Shown: positions 1 to 6,477 of the stretch, in pieces
How the letters are laid out: each line of letters begins with the position of its first letter
Position numbering within the stretch: the first letter of the stretch is position 1
Source of the DNA: Alphaproteobacteria bacterium
GTDB lineage: Bacteria > Pseudomonadota > Alphaproteobacteria > ATCC43930 > CGMCC-115725
Assembly: GCA_030037055.1 (NCBI GenBank)
Contig: JASHRZ010000709.1
Location: forward strand, 1 to 9,003
Reading direction: 5' to 3'
Length of the DNA: 9,003 bases
Translations under genes and position numbers: made by a program
The notes under the pieces: generated by a model
Told to the model about the DNA's origin: nothing
Database searches by the model: none
The model's input: only the letters and a program-made list of their open reading frames with translations

Positions 1-126
1 GCGGGCTTGTCCACGTCGGGAGGTCACTTCGGCCGATGCGACATCGGCCTGCTGGCGCGGCGCGGCGGCAGCGCCCTTGCCGATAGCGCCCGCCGCGAGA
101 CTGCCCGCGATCGGCACTGGGGTCAT
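1..126 (-). CDS. Unrecognised protein, N-terminal 42 codons (runs off the left edge)
   Basis: A minus-strand frame opens with ATG at 126-124 and stays open for 42 codons to the window edge. The ATG overlaps the TGA stop of the outer-membrane channel gene (125-123) as ATGA, the usual layout of translationally coupled genes. Roughly three quarters of its third codon positions are G or C, as expected of coding DNA here, though this also holds for many shadow frames. The visible protein begins MTPVPIAGSLAAGAIGKGAA and is Ala/Gly-rich, then more polar (QQADVASAEVTSRRGQAR). There is no signal peptide or lipobox and I recognise no family. No Shine-Dalgarno lies at normal distance; the nearest purine run is about 20 bases upstream, so initiation would depend on coupling. 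It would be co-transcribed with the channel gene. The frame could also be a chance opening, since only 126 bases are visible. Confidence 0.4.
   Translation of the reverse strand, partial: MTPVPIAGSLAAGAIGKGAAAAPRQQADVASAEVTSRRGQAR
31..49. repeat. Perfect inverted repeat, 8-bp arms, 3-nt loop
   Basis: GGCCGATG (31-38), CGA, CATCGGCC (42-49). The arms are exact reverse complements and would form a stable GC-rich hairpin about 75 bases past the stop of the outer-membrane channel gene in its direction of transcription. No T-run follows on either strand, so it is not a classic intrinsic terminator. It lies inside the candidate minus-strand frame at 1-126 and may be coincidental. Confidence 0.45.
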
Positions 127-1736
127 TGGACGGTTGACCGGCGTTCGCCCTCCGACGACGCGGAGACCCGCTCCGCCGTCCCCGGCGCTTCGCCGCCGTC
201 GCGCGCTGCGGCGCCGGCGTGGTTCCACCAGCCGCCCCCCAAGGCCTCGAAGAGCGCGGCGGTGTCGCCGAACCGCGTCGCCTGTGCCTGCACCAAGGTG
301 AGCAGCGCTTGCTGATAGGCCGCTTCGGCCTGGAGGAGGATCAGGTAGTTGACGTAGCCCTTATCCATCTGGGCGCGCGTCAGGTCGAGCGTCTTCTTCG
401 CCGCAAGCTCCGCCTCCAAGGCAGCCGACAGGGCGTCGGCATCCGACACCAATACGTGAAGCGTGTCGGCGACATTCTGATAGGCGGTGATGACGGTGAT
501 GCGATACTGCGCCGCCGCCTGATAAAGCGCCTCGTCCGCAGCGCGCTCCCGGTGAAGCAGCGTACCGCCGTCAAACACCGTCTGGGCGACGGAGCCGATG
601 ATGCTCCAGAACGGCCCGCCGGCGCTGAACATCTGGTTGAACTCAGTGGCCGTTCCACCGGCCGCGGCGGTGATGGAGAAGAGTGGCAGCCGGTTAGCAA
701 TGGCGACGCCCACCTGGGCGTTGGCGGAGCGCAGCTGCTCCTCGGCGGCGCGGACGTCGGGGCGCTGATCCACCAGCTTCGACGGGATGCTGACCGGCAG
801 GTCCTGCGGCAGGTGGAGGGACGAAAGCTCGAAGGTTTCCTCCACGTCCTCGTTCGGCAGATTGCCGACCAGCGCGCGAATCAAGTCTCGCGTCTGCTCG
901 AACTGACTTTGCAGCGGCGGCAGCAGCTGCTTCGCCGCCGCGAGCGCAGCCTCCTGGGCCGCGACGTCGATGCCCATGGCATAGCCCGCCTTCTGCTGCG
1001 CGCGCAACAGATCGAGCGACTTGACGTTGATGTCGATAATCTCCTTGACCGCGGCGATCTGGGAGCGCACCGAGACTTCCTGGATCGCGGCAGCGACGAC
1101 GTTCGCGGCGAGCGTGATATAGGTCGCCTCGAGCTCGTAGCGCTGCACCGCGGCCTGCGCCTCCAGCGATTCGACCTGCCGCCGATTGAGGCCGAACACG
1201 TCCGGCGAATATCCGACCGTCACCTGCGCGGTATGGAAATTGTAGAAGAGCGGCTTGTTGTGCGGCTCGCCGGTGAGGTTCTGGACGGCAACGATGTCCC
1301 GGCCGTTGCCTTGGACGCCGGGCGCCACGCTAGCCGAAAGATTGCCCGCCACTTTCTGGCGCTCGAACTGGTAGCCGACCCCTACGGTCGGGTAGAAAAA
1401 GCCCTGCTGGGCGTAGACATTCTCCTCCGCGGCGCTGAGCGCCCGCTGCGCCGCCTCGATCGTCGGATTCGCCCGGATCGCCTTCTCCACCAGCGCGTTG
1501 AGCGCCGGCGACTGGAACACCGTCCACCAGTCGAAGCGGATGTCGCCGCCCTCGATGAAGCGCTGCGCATCGCCGCCGTAGATCGCCGCGGTGGTTGTCG
1601 TTTTGGGCAGCGGCATCGGCGTATATCCCGCGTCCTTGGGCGCGGCCGGCCGCAGGAAGTCGGGGCCGACCGAGCAGGCGGAAAGCAGCGACGCAATCGC
1701 CAACAGGGTTGCAAGGCCGGTCAAACGCATACGCAT
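123..1736 (-). CDS. RND efflux outer-membrane channel lipoprotein (NodT/TolC-like)
   Basis: The 537-residue protein is the outer-membrane exit duct of a tripartite RND pump; family members form trimeric beta-barrels with a long periplasmic alpha-helical tunnel. Residues 1-20 are a lipoprotein signal peptide ending in the lipobox LSAC with Cys21, followed by SVGPDFLRP, close to the C-x-VGPD-x-x-P start typical of NodT-family lipoproteins. Two outer-membrane efflux repeats follow (about 75-280 and 300-495). The second carries the usual FDGG turn, then a helix ending in AYQNVADTL. The last 35 residues are a polar low-complexity tail, so the protein is slightly longer than the usual 470-510. ATG at 1736 has a weak GGGA six bases upstream; a second in-frame ATG lies two codons later (1730). 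It is divergent from the adaptor and pump, whereas in many HME operons the channel gene is co-directional. The family is sure; the partner is inferred from adjacency. Confidence 0.93.
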   Translation of the reverse strand: MRMRLTGLATLLAIASLLSACSVGPDFLRPAAPKDAGYTPMPLPKTTTTAAIYGGDAQRFIEGGDIRFDWWTVFQSPALNALVEKAIRANPTIEAAQRALSAAEENVYAQQGFFYPTVGVGYQFERQKVAGNLSASVAPGVQGNGRDIVAVQNLTGEPHNKPLFYNFHTAQVTVGYSPDVFGLNRRQVESLEAQAAVQRYELEATYITLAANVVAAAIQEVSVRSQIAAVKEIIDINVKSLDLLRAQQKAGYAMGIDVAAQEAALAAAKQLLPPLQSQFEQTRDLIRALVGNLPNEDVEETFELSSLHLPQDLPVSIPSKLVDQRPDVRAAEEQLRSANAQVGVAIANRLPLFSITAAAGGTATEFNQMFSAGGPFWSIIGSVAQTVFDGGTLLHRERAADEALYQAAAQYRITVITAYQNVADTLHVLVSDADALSAALEAELAAKKTLDLTRAQMDKGYVNYLILLQAEAAYQQALLTLVQAQATRFGDTAALFEALGGGWWNHAGAAARDGGEAPGTAERVSASSEGERRSTVQ

Positions 1737-1783
1737 GTTGGTTCCCGAAAATGGCGACGCCGTCCCGTTTTCGACGCGCGAAT

Positions 1784-1789
1784 TCTAAT
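1784..1789 (+). promoter_or_regulatory. Candidate -10 element for the adaptor-pump operon
   Basis: TCTAAT differs from the -10 consensus TATAAT at one base. No good -35 lies 16-18 bases upstream, so it would be an activator-dependent or weak promoter. A start near 1796 would place the inverted repeat at 1811-1826 about 15-30 bases into the transcript, a position suited to a repressor. The evidence is limited to this one hexamer. Confidence 0.2.
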
Positions 1790-1795
1790 GTCGGG

Positions 1796-1824
1796 CCTAT
1801 GGCGGGAGAACTGTGACTTGTCAC
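1796..1824 (-). promoter_or_regulatory. Candidate promoter for the outer-membrane channel gene
   Basis: Read on the minus strand, GTGACA (1824-1819) matches the TTGACA -35 consensus at five of six bases. After 17 bases comes CATAGG (1801-1796), a poor -10 with three of six matches. This would start transcription around 1788 and give a leader of about 50 bases before the ATG at 1736. The -35 overlaps the inverted repeat at 1811-1826, so a protein bound there would block it. This is only a pattern match. Confidence 0.25.
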
Positions 1825-1826
1825 AG
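1811..1826. promoter_or_regulatory. Probable operator: inverted repeat CTGTGAC-TT-GTCACAG
   Basis: Two 7-base arms are exact reverse complements around a TT spacer, giving a 16-bp site in the divergent gap between the channel gene and the adaptor gene. Its size, symmetry and position suit a dimeric helix-turn-helix regulator controlling both transcripts. The core TGTGA-N4-TCACA resembles a CRP/FNR-type site but is two bases shorter than TGTGA-N6-TCACA. The TGAC/GTCA half-sites also loosely recall copper-responsive boxes, without matching them. The regulator cannot be named from the sequence. Confidence 0.5.
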
Positions 1827-1872
1827 TAGACCGGACGCCGCGCACCGAACATCTTCGGGCTCGATTGGTCAT

Positions 1873-1876
1873 GGAG
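1873..1876 (+). promoter_or_regulatory. Ribosome binding site that decides the adaptor start
   Basis: GGAG lies eight bases before ATG 1885. The other in-frame ATGs (1930 and 1933) have no purine-rich sequence ahead of them. The farthest upstream start, a GTG at 1813, lies inside the inverted repeat, which makes it unlikely. This favours 1885. Confidence 0.6.
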
Positions 1877-1883
1877 TGCGAAC

Positions 1884-1950
1884 GATGCGATTCGACCAGT
1901 TCCACAAGATCGTGGCTGCTGCGGCGCGAATGATGCGATTCGACCAGTTC
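1884..1950 (+). repeat. Direct repeat at the adaptor N-terminus (19 bp, 48-base period)
   Basis: GATGCGATTCGACCAGTTC occurs at 1884-1902 and again at 1932-1950, exactly 16 codons apart and in frame. Both copies encode MRFDQF, and each is followed by a similar Lys-hydrophobic-Ala stretch (HKIVAAAA versus DKLLAAAT). The protein therefore begins with two imperfect copies of its cytoplasmic leader. The copies diverge after the exact 19 bases, so the duplication is either old or under different constraints. It creates alternative in-frame start codons (1885, 1930, 1933). Confidence 0.8.
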
Positions 1951-3153
1951 GACCGGCTCGACAAGCTTCTCGCCGCCGCGACGGTCCTGTTGACCTTGAC
2001 GGTGGCCGGCTATGTCGGGATCAAATCGATCGGAGCTACGGCGGCCGACGCGCCTCAGCGGAAGCCGACGAACCAGGCGGCCGACACGCCGCAGGGCGAA
2101 CCGAGCGTCGATTTGACAGACGACCAGCTGAAGTCGATCACCGTCGAGGCGGTGTCTGAGCGTGTCTTCCCGCTGGAGAAAGAATCCTTCGGCAGCATCG
2201 ATTTCAACGAAGACATGGCGGTTCAGGTATTCACGCCCTATCAGGGGCGGATCCTTGAGGCCTTTCCGGTGCTCGGCGATGAGGTGAAGAAGGACCAAAC
2301 CCTGTTCACGATCGAGAGCCCCGATCTGATCCAGGCGGAATCGACCTTGATCGCGGCGGCGGGGGTTCTCGATCTGACCACCCGCGCCCTGCTGCGTGCC
2401 AAGGACCTCTACGCCAAGCAGGCGCTCGCCCAGAAGGATCTCGAGCAGGCGGAGTCCGACCAGCAGACGGCCGAGGGCGCGCTCCGCGCCGCGCGCGACG
2501 CCGTGCGCATTTTCGGCAAGAACGATGCCGAGATCGATCGCATGATTGCGCAGCGCCGGATCGACAAGTCGCTGGTCGTGCCGAGCCCAATTGCCGGTGT
2601 GGTGACAGCGCGCAACGCGCAGCCCGGGCTCTTCGTGCAGCCCGCGAGCCCGCCGGCGCCTTACGTCGTCGCCGACATCTCGACCGTGTGGATGCTCGCC
2701 AACGTAAACGAGAGCGACGCCGCGCTCTACCACGTCGGGCAGGAGGTGAGGGTATCGGTCATGACCTTTCCGGGGCGGGTGTTCACCGGAAAGATCTCTC
2801 GAATTGCGACGGCGGTCGATCCGAACATTCACCGGCTGCTGGTGCGTTCGGAAGTTCCGGATCCCCAACACGAGCTGAGGCCCGGGATGTTCGCGAGCTT
2901 CGTGATCAGCACCGGCGCGCCGATACGGGCGCCGGCCGCGCCGCTGGAGGGCGTGGTCCGGCAAGGCGACGGGACGATGACCCTGTGGGTCACCATCGAC
3001 CGTCGCCGTTTCACCCAGCGGGTGATCAAGATCGGCTTGGAGAAGGACGGCTACCGTCAGATCGTGGAAGGTCTGCGGGCCGGTGAGTTGATCGCGACCA
3101 AAGGCGCCCTGCTGCTCGACAACATCGTCAACAACATCGGCGCCGCCTCCTAG
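1885..3153 (+). CDS. RND efflux periplasmic adaptor (membrane fusion protein, CzcB/CusB-like)
   Basis: The 422-residue adaptor would bridge the inner-membrane pump and the outer-membrane channel. From the N-terminus it has a short cytoplasmic leader with a duplicated MRFDQF, an uncleaved TM anchor at about 28-47 (LLAAATVLLTLTVAGYVGI), a Pro/Gln/Ala-rich linker, and then the HlyD-type core. The core has a first lipoyl half (VFTPYQGRILEAFPVLGDEV), a helical hairpin (QAESTLI to RIFGKNDAEIDRMI), a second lipoyl half (VVPSPIAGVVTARNAQPG), a beta-barrel domain (VWMLANVNESDAALYHVGQ) and a membrane-proximal domain ending GALLLDNIVNNIG. No His- or Met-rich metal-binding extension is present, unlike some CzcB and CusB proteins. 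The start at 1885 was chosen for its ribosome binding site; a start at 1933 would remove the first repeat copy. The pump gene follows after 45 bases, so the two are almost certainly co-transcribed. Confidence 0.92.
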   Translation: MRFDQFHKIVAAAARMMRFDQFDRLDKLLAAATVLLTLTVAGYVGIKSIGATAADAPQRKPTNQAADTPQGEPSVDLTDDQLKSITVEAVSERVFPLEKESFGSIDFNEDMAVQVFTPYQGRILEAFPVLGDEVKKDQTLFTIESPDLIQAESTLIAAAGVLDLTTRALLRAKDLYAKQALAQKDLEQAESDQQTAEGALRAARDAVRIFGKNDAEIDRMIAQRRIDKSLVVPSPIAGVVTARNAQPGLFVQPASPPAPYVVADISTVWMLANVNESDAALYHVGQEVRVSVMTFPGRVFTGKISRIATAVDPNIHRLLVRSEVPDPQHELRPGMFASFVISTGAPIRAPAAPLEGVVRQGDGTMTLWVTIDRRRFTQRVIKIGLEKDGYRQIVEGLRAGELIATKGALLLDNIVNNIGAAS

Positions 3154-3178
3154 GGCGCTCGCGCCGCAAGGCCCACAA

Positions 3179-3205
3179 ATGTTTCGAAAGAGCCGCTCGT
3201 GCTGA
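3179..3205 (+). other. Possible 8-codon mini-ORF overlapping the pump start
   Basis: ATG at 3179 opens MFRKSRSC and stops at TGA 3203-3205, just past the GTG start of the pump gene (3199) in another frame. AAGG at 3168-3171 sits seven bases before this ATG, a better arrangement than the weak AAAGAG before the GTG. Ribosomes finishing the mini-ORF would stop beside the GTG and could restart there. In GC-rich DNA such a short ORF can easily occur by chance. Confidence 0.25.
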
Positions 3206-6200
3206 AATCTCTCCTCAGCTTCGTTCTCACCCGCCGCGCGATCGTCATCTGCGGGCTGATCGCCTTCCTCGGCGCCGGGTTGATCGCCTTCTTCAAGATC
3301 AACATCGAGGCCTACCCCAATCCGGCGCCGGTGATTCTCGAGATCACGGCGCAGCAGGCGGGGCTCTCGGCCGAGGAGATGGAGCGCTACTACACCATCC
3401 CGATGGAGATCGGCCTCTACGCGACGCCGGGCATCGACAACATCCGCTCGACCTCGTTCTACGGCCTCTCCTTCGTCCGCGTCACCTTCAAATACGGCGT
3501 CGATTACTATTTCGCCTACACCCAGGCCGCGCTCAGCCTGCAGCAGAACGTCTCGCTGCCCAACAACGTCTCGCCCTCGATCCAGCAATCGAGCCTGGTG
3601 GGCGAGGTCTACCGCTACGAGGTGGTGGGACCGCCGCATTTCGGCCTTACCAACCTGCGCACGGTGCAGGACTGGATCGTCGGCCGCCGGCTCTCCACGA
3701 TTCCCGGCGTGGTGCAGTACAACAGCTTCGGCGGCACGACCAAGGAATTCGAGGTCGAGGCCGACTTGAACAAGCTCGAGGCCTACCATCTCACCGTGCC
3801 GCAGGTGCTGCAGGCGTTGGGCAACGCCAACATTAACGTCGGCGGCCGCGAGATCAACATCGGCGAGCAGTCGGTGAACATCCGCGGCGTCGGGCTCGTC
3901 AACAGCGGCGGCGACGACGACCTCACCCAGGGCTACCACGTCGGCGACATCGAGAACATCGTCCTCACGACGCAAAACGGCATTCCCATCCAGGTGAAGG
4001 ATGTCGCCAGGGTCTATGTCGGCTACGTGCCGCGGCTCGGCATCGTCGGCCGCGACCATCGCGACGACATCGTCTACTCGATCATCGTGATGGGGCGGAC
4101 CTATCACACGAACGAGATCGTGCCGAAGATCGACGCGATGGTCGATCAGATGAACAGCGACGGAACGCTGCCGCCCGGGGTCAAGATCGTCAAGATCTAT
4201 AATCGATTGGCGCTGGTCAACGTGACCACGCACACGGTGCTGCACAATCTGATCTTCGGCTGCCTGCTGGTGTTCTTCATCCAGTGGGTCTTCCTCGGCG
4301 ATCTCCGCAGCGCCATCATCGTCGGCGCGAACATCCCGATCGCGCTCTTCTTCGCCGTCATCCTGCTGGTCCTCCAGGGCGAGGATGCCAACCTGCTCTC
4401 CGTCGGCGCCGTCGATTTCGGCATCATCGTCGACAGCGCGGTCATCCTGGTCGAGAACATCTTCCGCAACTTCCAGTCGAAGCCGGACGACAAGCGCCGC
4501 CTTCTCGAGGACCTCCATCAAGGGGTGTGGGGCGTCGATCCCACCAGCCCGCACCGGCTGTCGACGATCAAGACCTGGACCAACCGCCTCCGCCTCATCC
4601 TGATCAGCGGCCTGCAGGTCGACCGGGCGATCCTTTTCTCGGCCGCCATCACGGTGGCCGCCTTCGTGCCGCTCTTCACCATGCAGGGTGTGGAAGGCCA
4701 GATCTTCGGCCCCATGGCGCGCACCTATGGCTACGCCCTGGTCGGCGCCTTGATGGCGACCTTCACCGTGACCCCGGTCCTGTCGTCCCTGCTGCTGCCG
4801 CAGCATGTCAAGGAAGTGGAGACGATCCTGGTCAGGGCGGTCCGGGCGGTCTACACCCCGGTGCTCGATTTCACGCTGACGCATCGCAAGACCGCGGTCG
4901 CCGCCGGCCTCGTCTTCCTGGCCGTGGTCGGCGCGTTGATCCCCCATCTCGGCACCGAATTCCTGCCGGCCCTTGAAGAGGGCAATTACTGGATTCGCGC
5001 TTCCTTGCCGCCCTCGATGACACTCGATGCCGGCACCGACGCGACGCGCAAGATGCGCGAGATCCTGCTCAGCCATCCCGAAGTGATCACCACGGTGTCG
5101 CAGCACGGCCGCCCGGACAACGGCAGCGATGCCTCGCCCTTCTCCAACGTCGAGATCTTCGCGCCCCTGAAGCCGTTGGATCAATGGCCCTCGGGCCTCA
5201 CCAAGGACAAGCTGACCAAGCAGTTGCAGGACGAACTCCAGGCGGCGCTGCCGGGCGTCGGCTTCAACTTCTCGCAATACATCCAGGACAACGTCGAGGA
5301 GGCGATCTCCGGGGTCAAAGGCGCCAATTCCGTCAAAATCGTCGGCCAGAATCTGAACGTCCTGGAAGGACTGGCCAAGCAGGTCGCTTATGAGCTGAAG
5401 CAGGTCCGGGGGATGGAGGATGTCGGCATCTTCCACGTCGTCGGGCAGCCGAACCTCAACATCAGGATCGATCGCGACGCGGCCGCGCGCCACGGGCTCA
5501 ATACCGGCGACGTGAATACCGTCATCCAGGCCGCGATGGCCGGCCAGGTGGCATCCACCGTGCTCGAAGGCGACCGCTCCTTCAATCTGACGCTGCGCTT
5601 CGCGCCGGGCTATCGCAGCAGCATCGACGCGGTGGAGGATATTCCGGTCGGCTATCAGACGGCCAGCGGCACGACGGCTTACATCCCATTGCGTGAGCTC
5701 GCCAAGATCAGCCTGGATACGGGTGCGTCCTACATCTATCACGAGGCCGTCAAGCGGATCATTCCGGTCAAGTTCAGCGTACGCGAACGCGACCTCGGCG
5801 GTGCCGTCGCGGAGGCGCAGCAACGCATCGCACAGAATGTGAAGCTGCCCAACGGCTATCGCATGATCTGGGCCGGCGAGTTCGAGGATCTCGAGAAAGC
5901 CCAGGAGCGCCTCGAAGTGATCGTGCCGATCAGCCTCGCGCTGATCCTCGTGCTGCTCTATGGCCTCTTCAATTCGCTGCGCGACAGCCTGCTCGTCCTG
6001 GCTGGCATACCCTTCGCGATCAGCGGCGGCGTCCTGGCGCTGTTCTTCACCGGCCAGCCCTTCAGCATCTCGGCCGCGATCGGCTTCATCTCGCTGTTCG
6101 GCGTCACGGTCATGGACGGCATCCTGATGATGACCTACTACAACCAGCTGCGGCTGCAGCGCTTCGGCCCCTTGGACGCCATGCGCGGCTCCGCCGAGCA

Positions 6201-6477
6201 GCGGATGCGGCCGATGCTGATGACGGCGCTGTCCGCCGCCATCGGCCTCTTCCCCGCCGCCATCTCGACCGGCATCGGCAGCCAGGTGCAGCGCCCGCTC
6301 GCCACCGTGGTCGTCGGCGGCTTGATCCTCGGTCCGATCCTGCTGCTGGTGATCGTGCCGGCGCTGCGCATGATGTTCATCGGCAAGGACAGCGGCGGCG
6401 CCGGTCCCGCCCCCGTCGCGGTCGAGTCGGAGAAGGTGGAGCGGCAGTTCAACCATGTCCCAGGCGGCGACGAGTGA
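3199..6477 (+). CDS. Heavy-metal-type RND efflux pump, inner-membrane permease (CzcA/CusA-like)
   Basis: This 1092-residue protein is the proton-driven pump of the tripartite system. It has twelve TM segments in the RND pattern: TM1 near 14-34, a large periplasmic domain, TM2-TM7 from about 350 to 580, a second periplasmic domain, and TM8-TM12 near the C-terminus. TM4 carries the HME signature DFGIIVDSAVILVEN, with D406, D412 and E419 spaced exactly as the CzcA proton-relay residues D402, D408 and E415. By recalled alignment the three CusA methionines (573, 623, 672) are replaced, the last by E701 in EEAISGVK, so copper/silver specificity is not supported. About 22 extra residues (440-462) lie between TM4 and TM5, and TM10 has D973 where HME pumps usually have Asn. 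GTG 3199 is chosen because the protein then begins MLKSLLSFVLTRRAIV, a normal RND start; the ribosome site (AAAGAG) is weak. Substrate unknown; family very likely. Confidence 0.95.
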   Translation: MLKSLLSFVLTRRAIVICGLIAFLGAGLIAFFKINIEAYPNPAPVILEITAQQAGLSAEEMERYYTIPMEIGLYATPGIDNIRSTSFYGLSFVRVTFKYGVDYYFAYTQAALSLQQNVSLPNNVSPSIQQSSLVGEVYRYEVVGPPHFGLTNLRTVQDWIVGRRLSTIPGVVQYNSFGGTTKEFEVEADLNKLEAYHLTVPQVLQALGNANINVGGREINIGEQSVNIRGVGLVNSGGDDDLTQGYHVGDIENIVLTTQNGIPIQVKDVARVYVGYVPRLGIVGRDHRDDIVYSIIVMGRTYHTNEIVPKIDAMVDQMNSDGTLPPGVKIVKIYNRLALVNVTTHTVLHNLIFGCLLVFFIQWVFLGDLRSAIIVGANIPIALFFAVILLVLQGEDANLLSVGAVDFGIIVDSAVILVENIFRNFQSKPDDKRRLLEDLHQGVWGVDPTSPHRLSTIKTWTNRLRLILISGLQVDRAILFSAAITVAAFVPLFTMQGVEGQIFGPMARTYGYALVGALMATFTVTPVLSSLLLPQHVKEVETILVRAVRAVYTPVLDFTLTHRKTAVAAGLVFLAVVGALIPHLGTEFLPALEEGNYWIRASLPPSMTLDAGTDATRKMREILLSHPEVITTVSQHGRPDNGSDASPFSNVEIFAPLKPLDQWPSGLTKDKLTKQLQDELQAALPGVGFNFSQYIQDNVEEAISGVKGANSVKIVGQNLNVLEGLAKQVAYELKQVRGMEDVGIFHVVGQPNLNIRIDRDAAARHGLNTGDVNTVIQAAMAGQVASTVLEGDRSFNLTLRFAPGYRSSIDAVEDIPVGYQTASGTTAYIPLRELAKISLDTGASYIYHEAVKRIIPVKFSVRERDLGGAVAEAQQRIAQNVKLPNGYRMIWAGEFEDLEKAQERLEVIVPISLALILVLLYGLFNSLRDSLLVLAGIPFAISGGVLALFFTGQPFSISAAIGFISLFGVTVMDGILMMTYYNQLRLQRFGPLDAMRGSAEQRMRPMLMTALSAAIGLFPAAISTGIGSQVQRPLATVVVGGLILGPILLLVIVPALRMMFIGKDSGGAGPAPVAVESEKVERQFNHVPGGDE

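Noticed and set aside
1812..1825. CRP-type binding site
   Set aside because: The core is TGTGA-N4-TCACA; the CRP/FNR family needs a six-base spacer, so the resemblance is only partial.
219..1829. A 536-codon plus-strand open frame antisense to the outer-membrane channel
   Set aside because: Arg/Leu-rich composition without motifs; the minus-strand frame has a lipobox and efflux-repeat motifs.
1813..1884. Extending the adaptor upstream to GTG 1813
   Set aside because: That start lies inside the inverted repeat and lacks a ribosome site; ATG 1885 has GGAG at eight bases.
3154..3165. Terminator hairpin between the adaptor and pump genes (GGCGC-TC-GCGCC)
   Set aside because: Five-base stem with a two-base loop and no T-run; the genes are only 45 bases apart and functionally linked.
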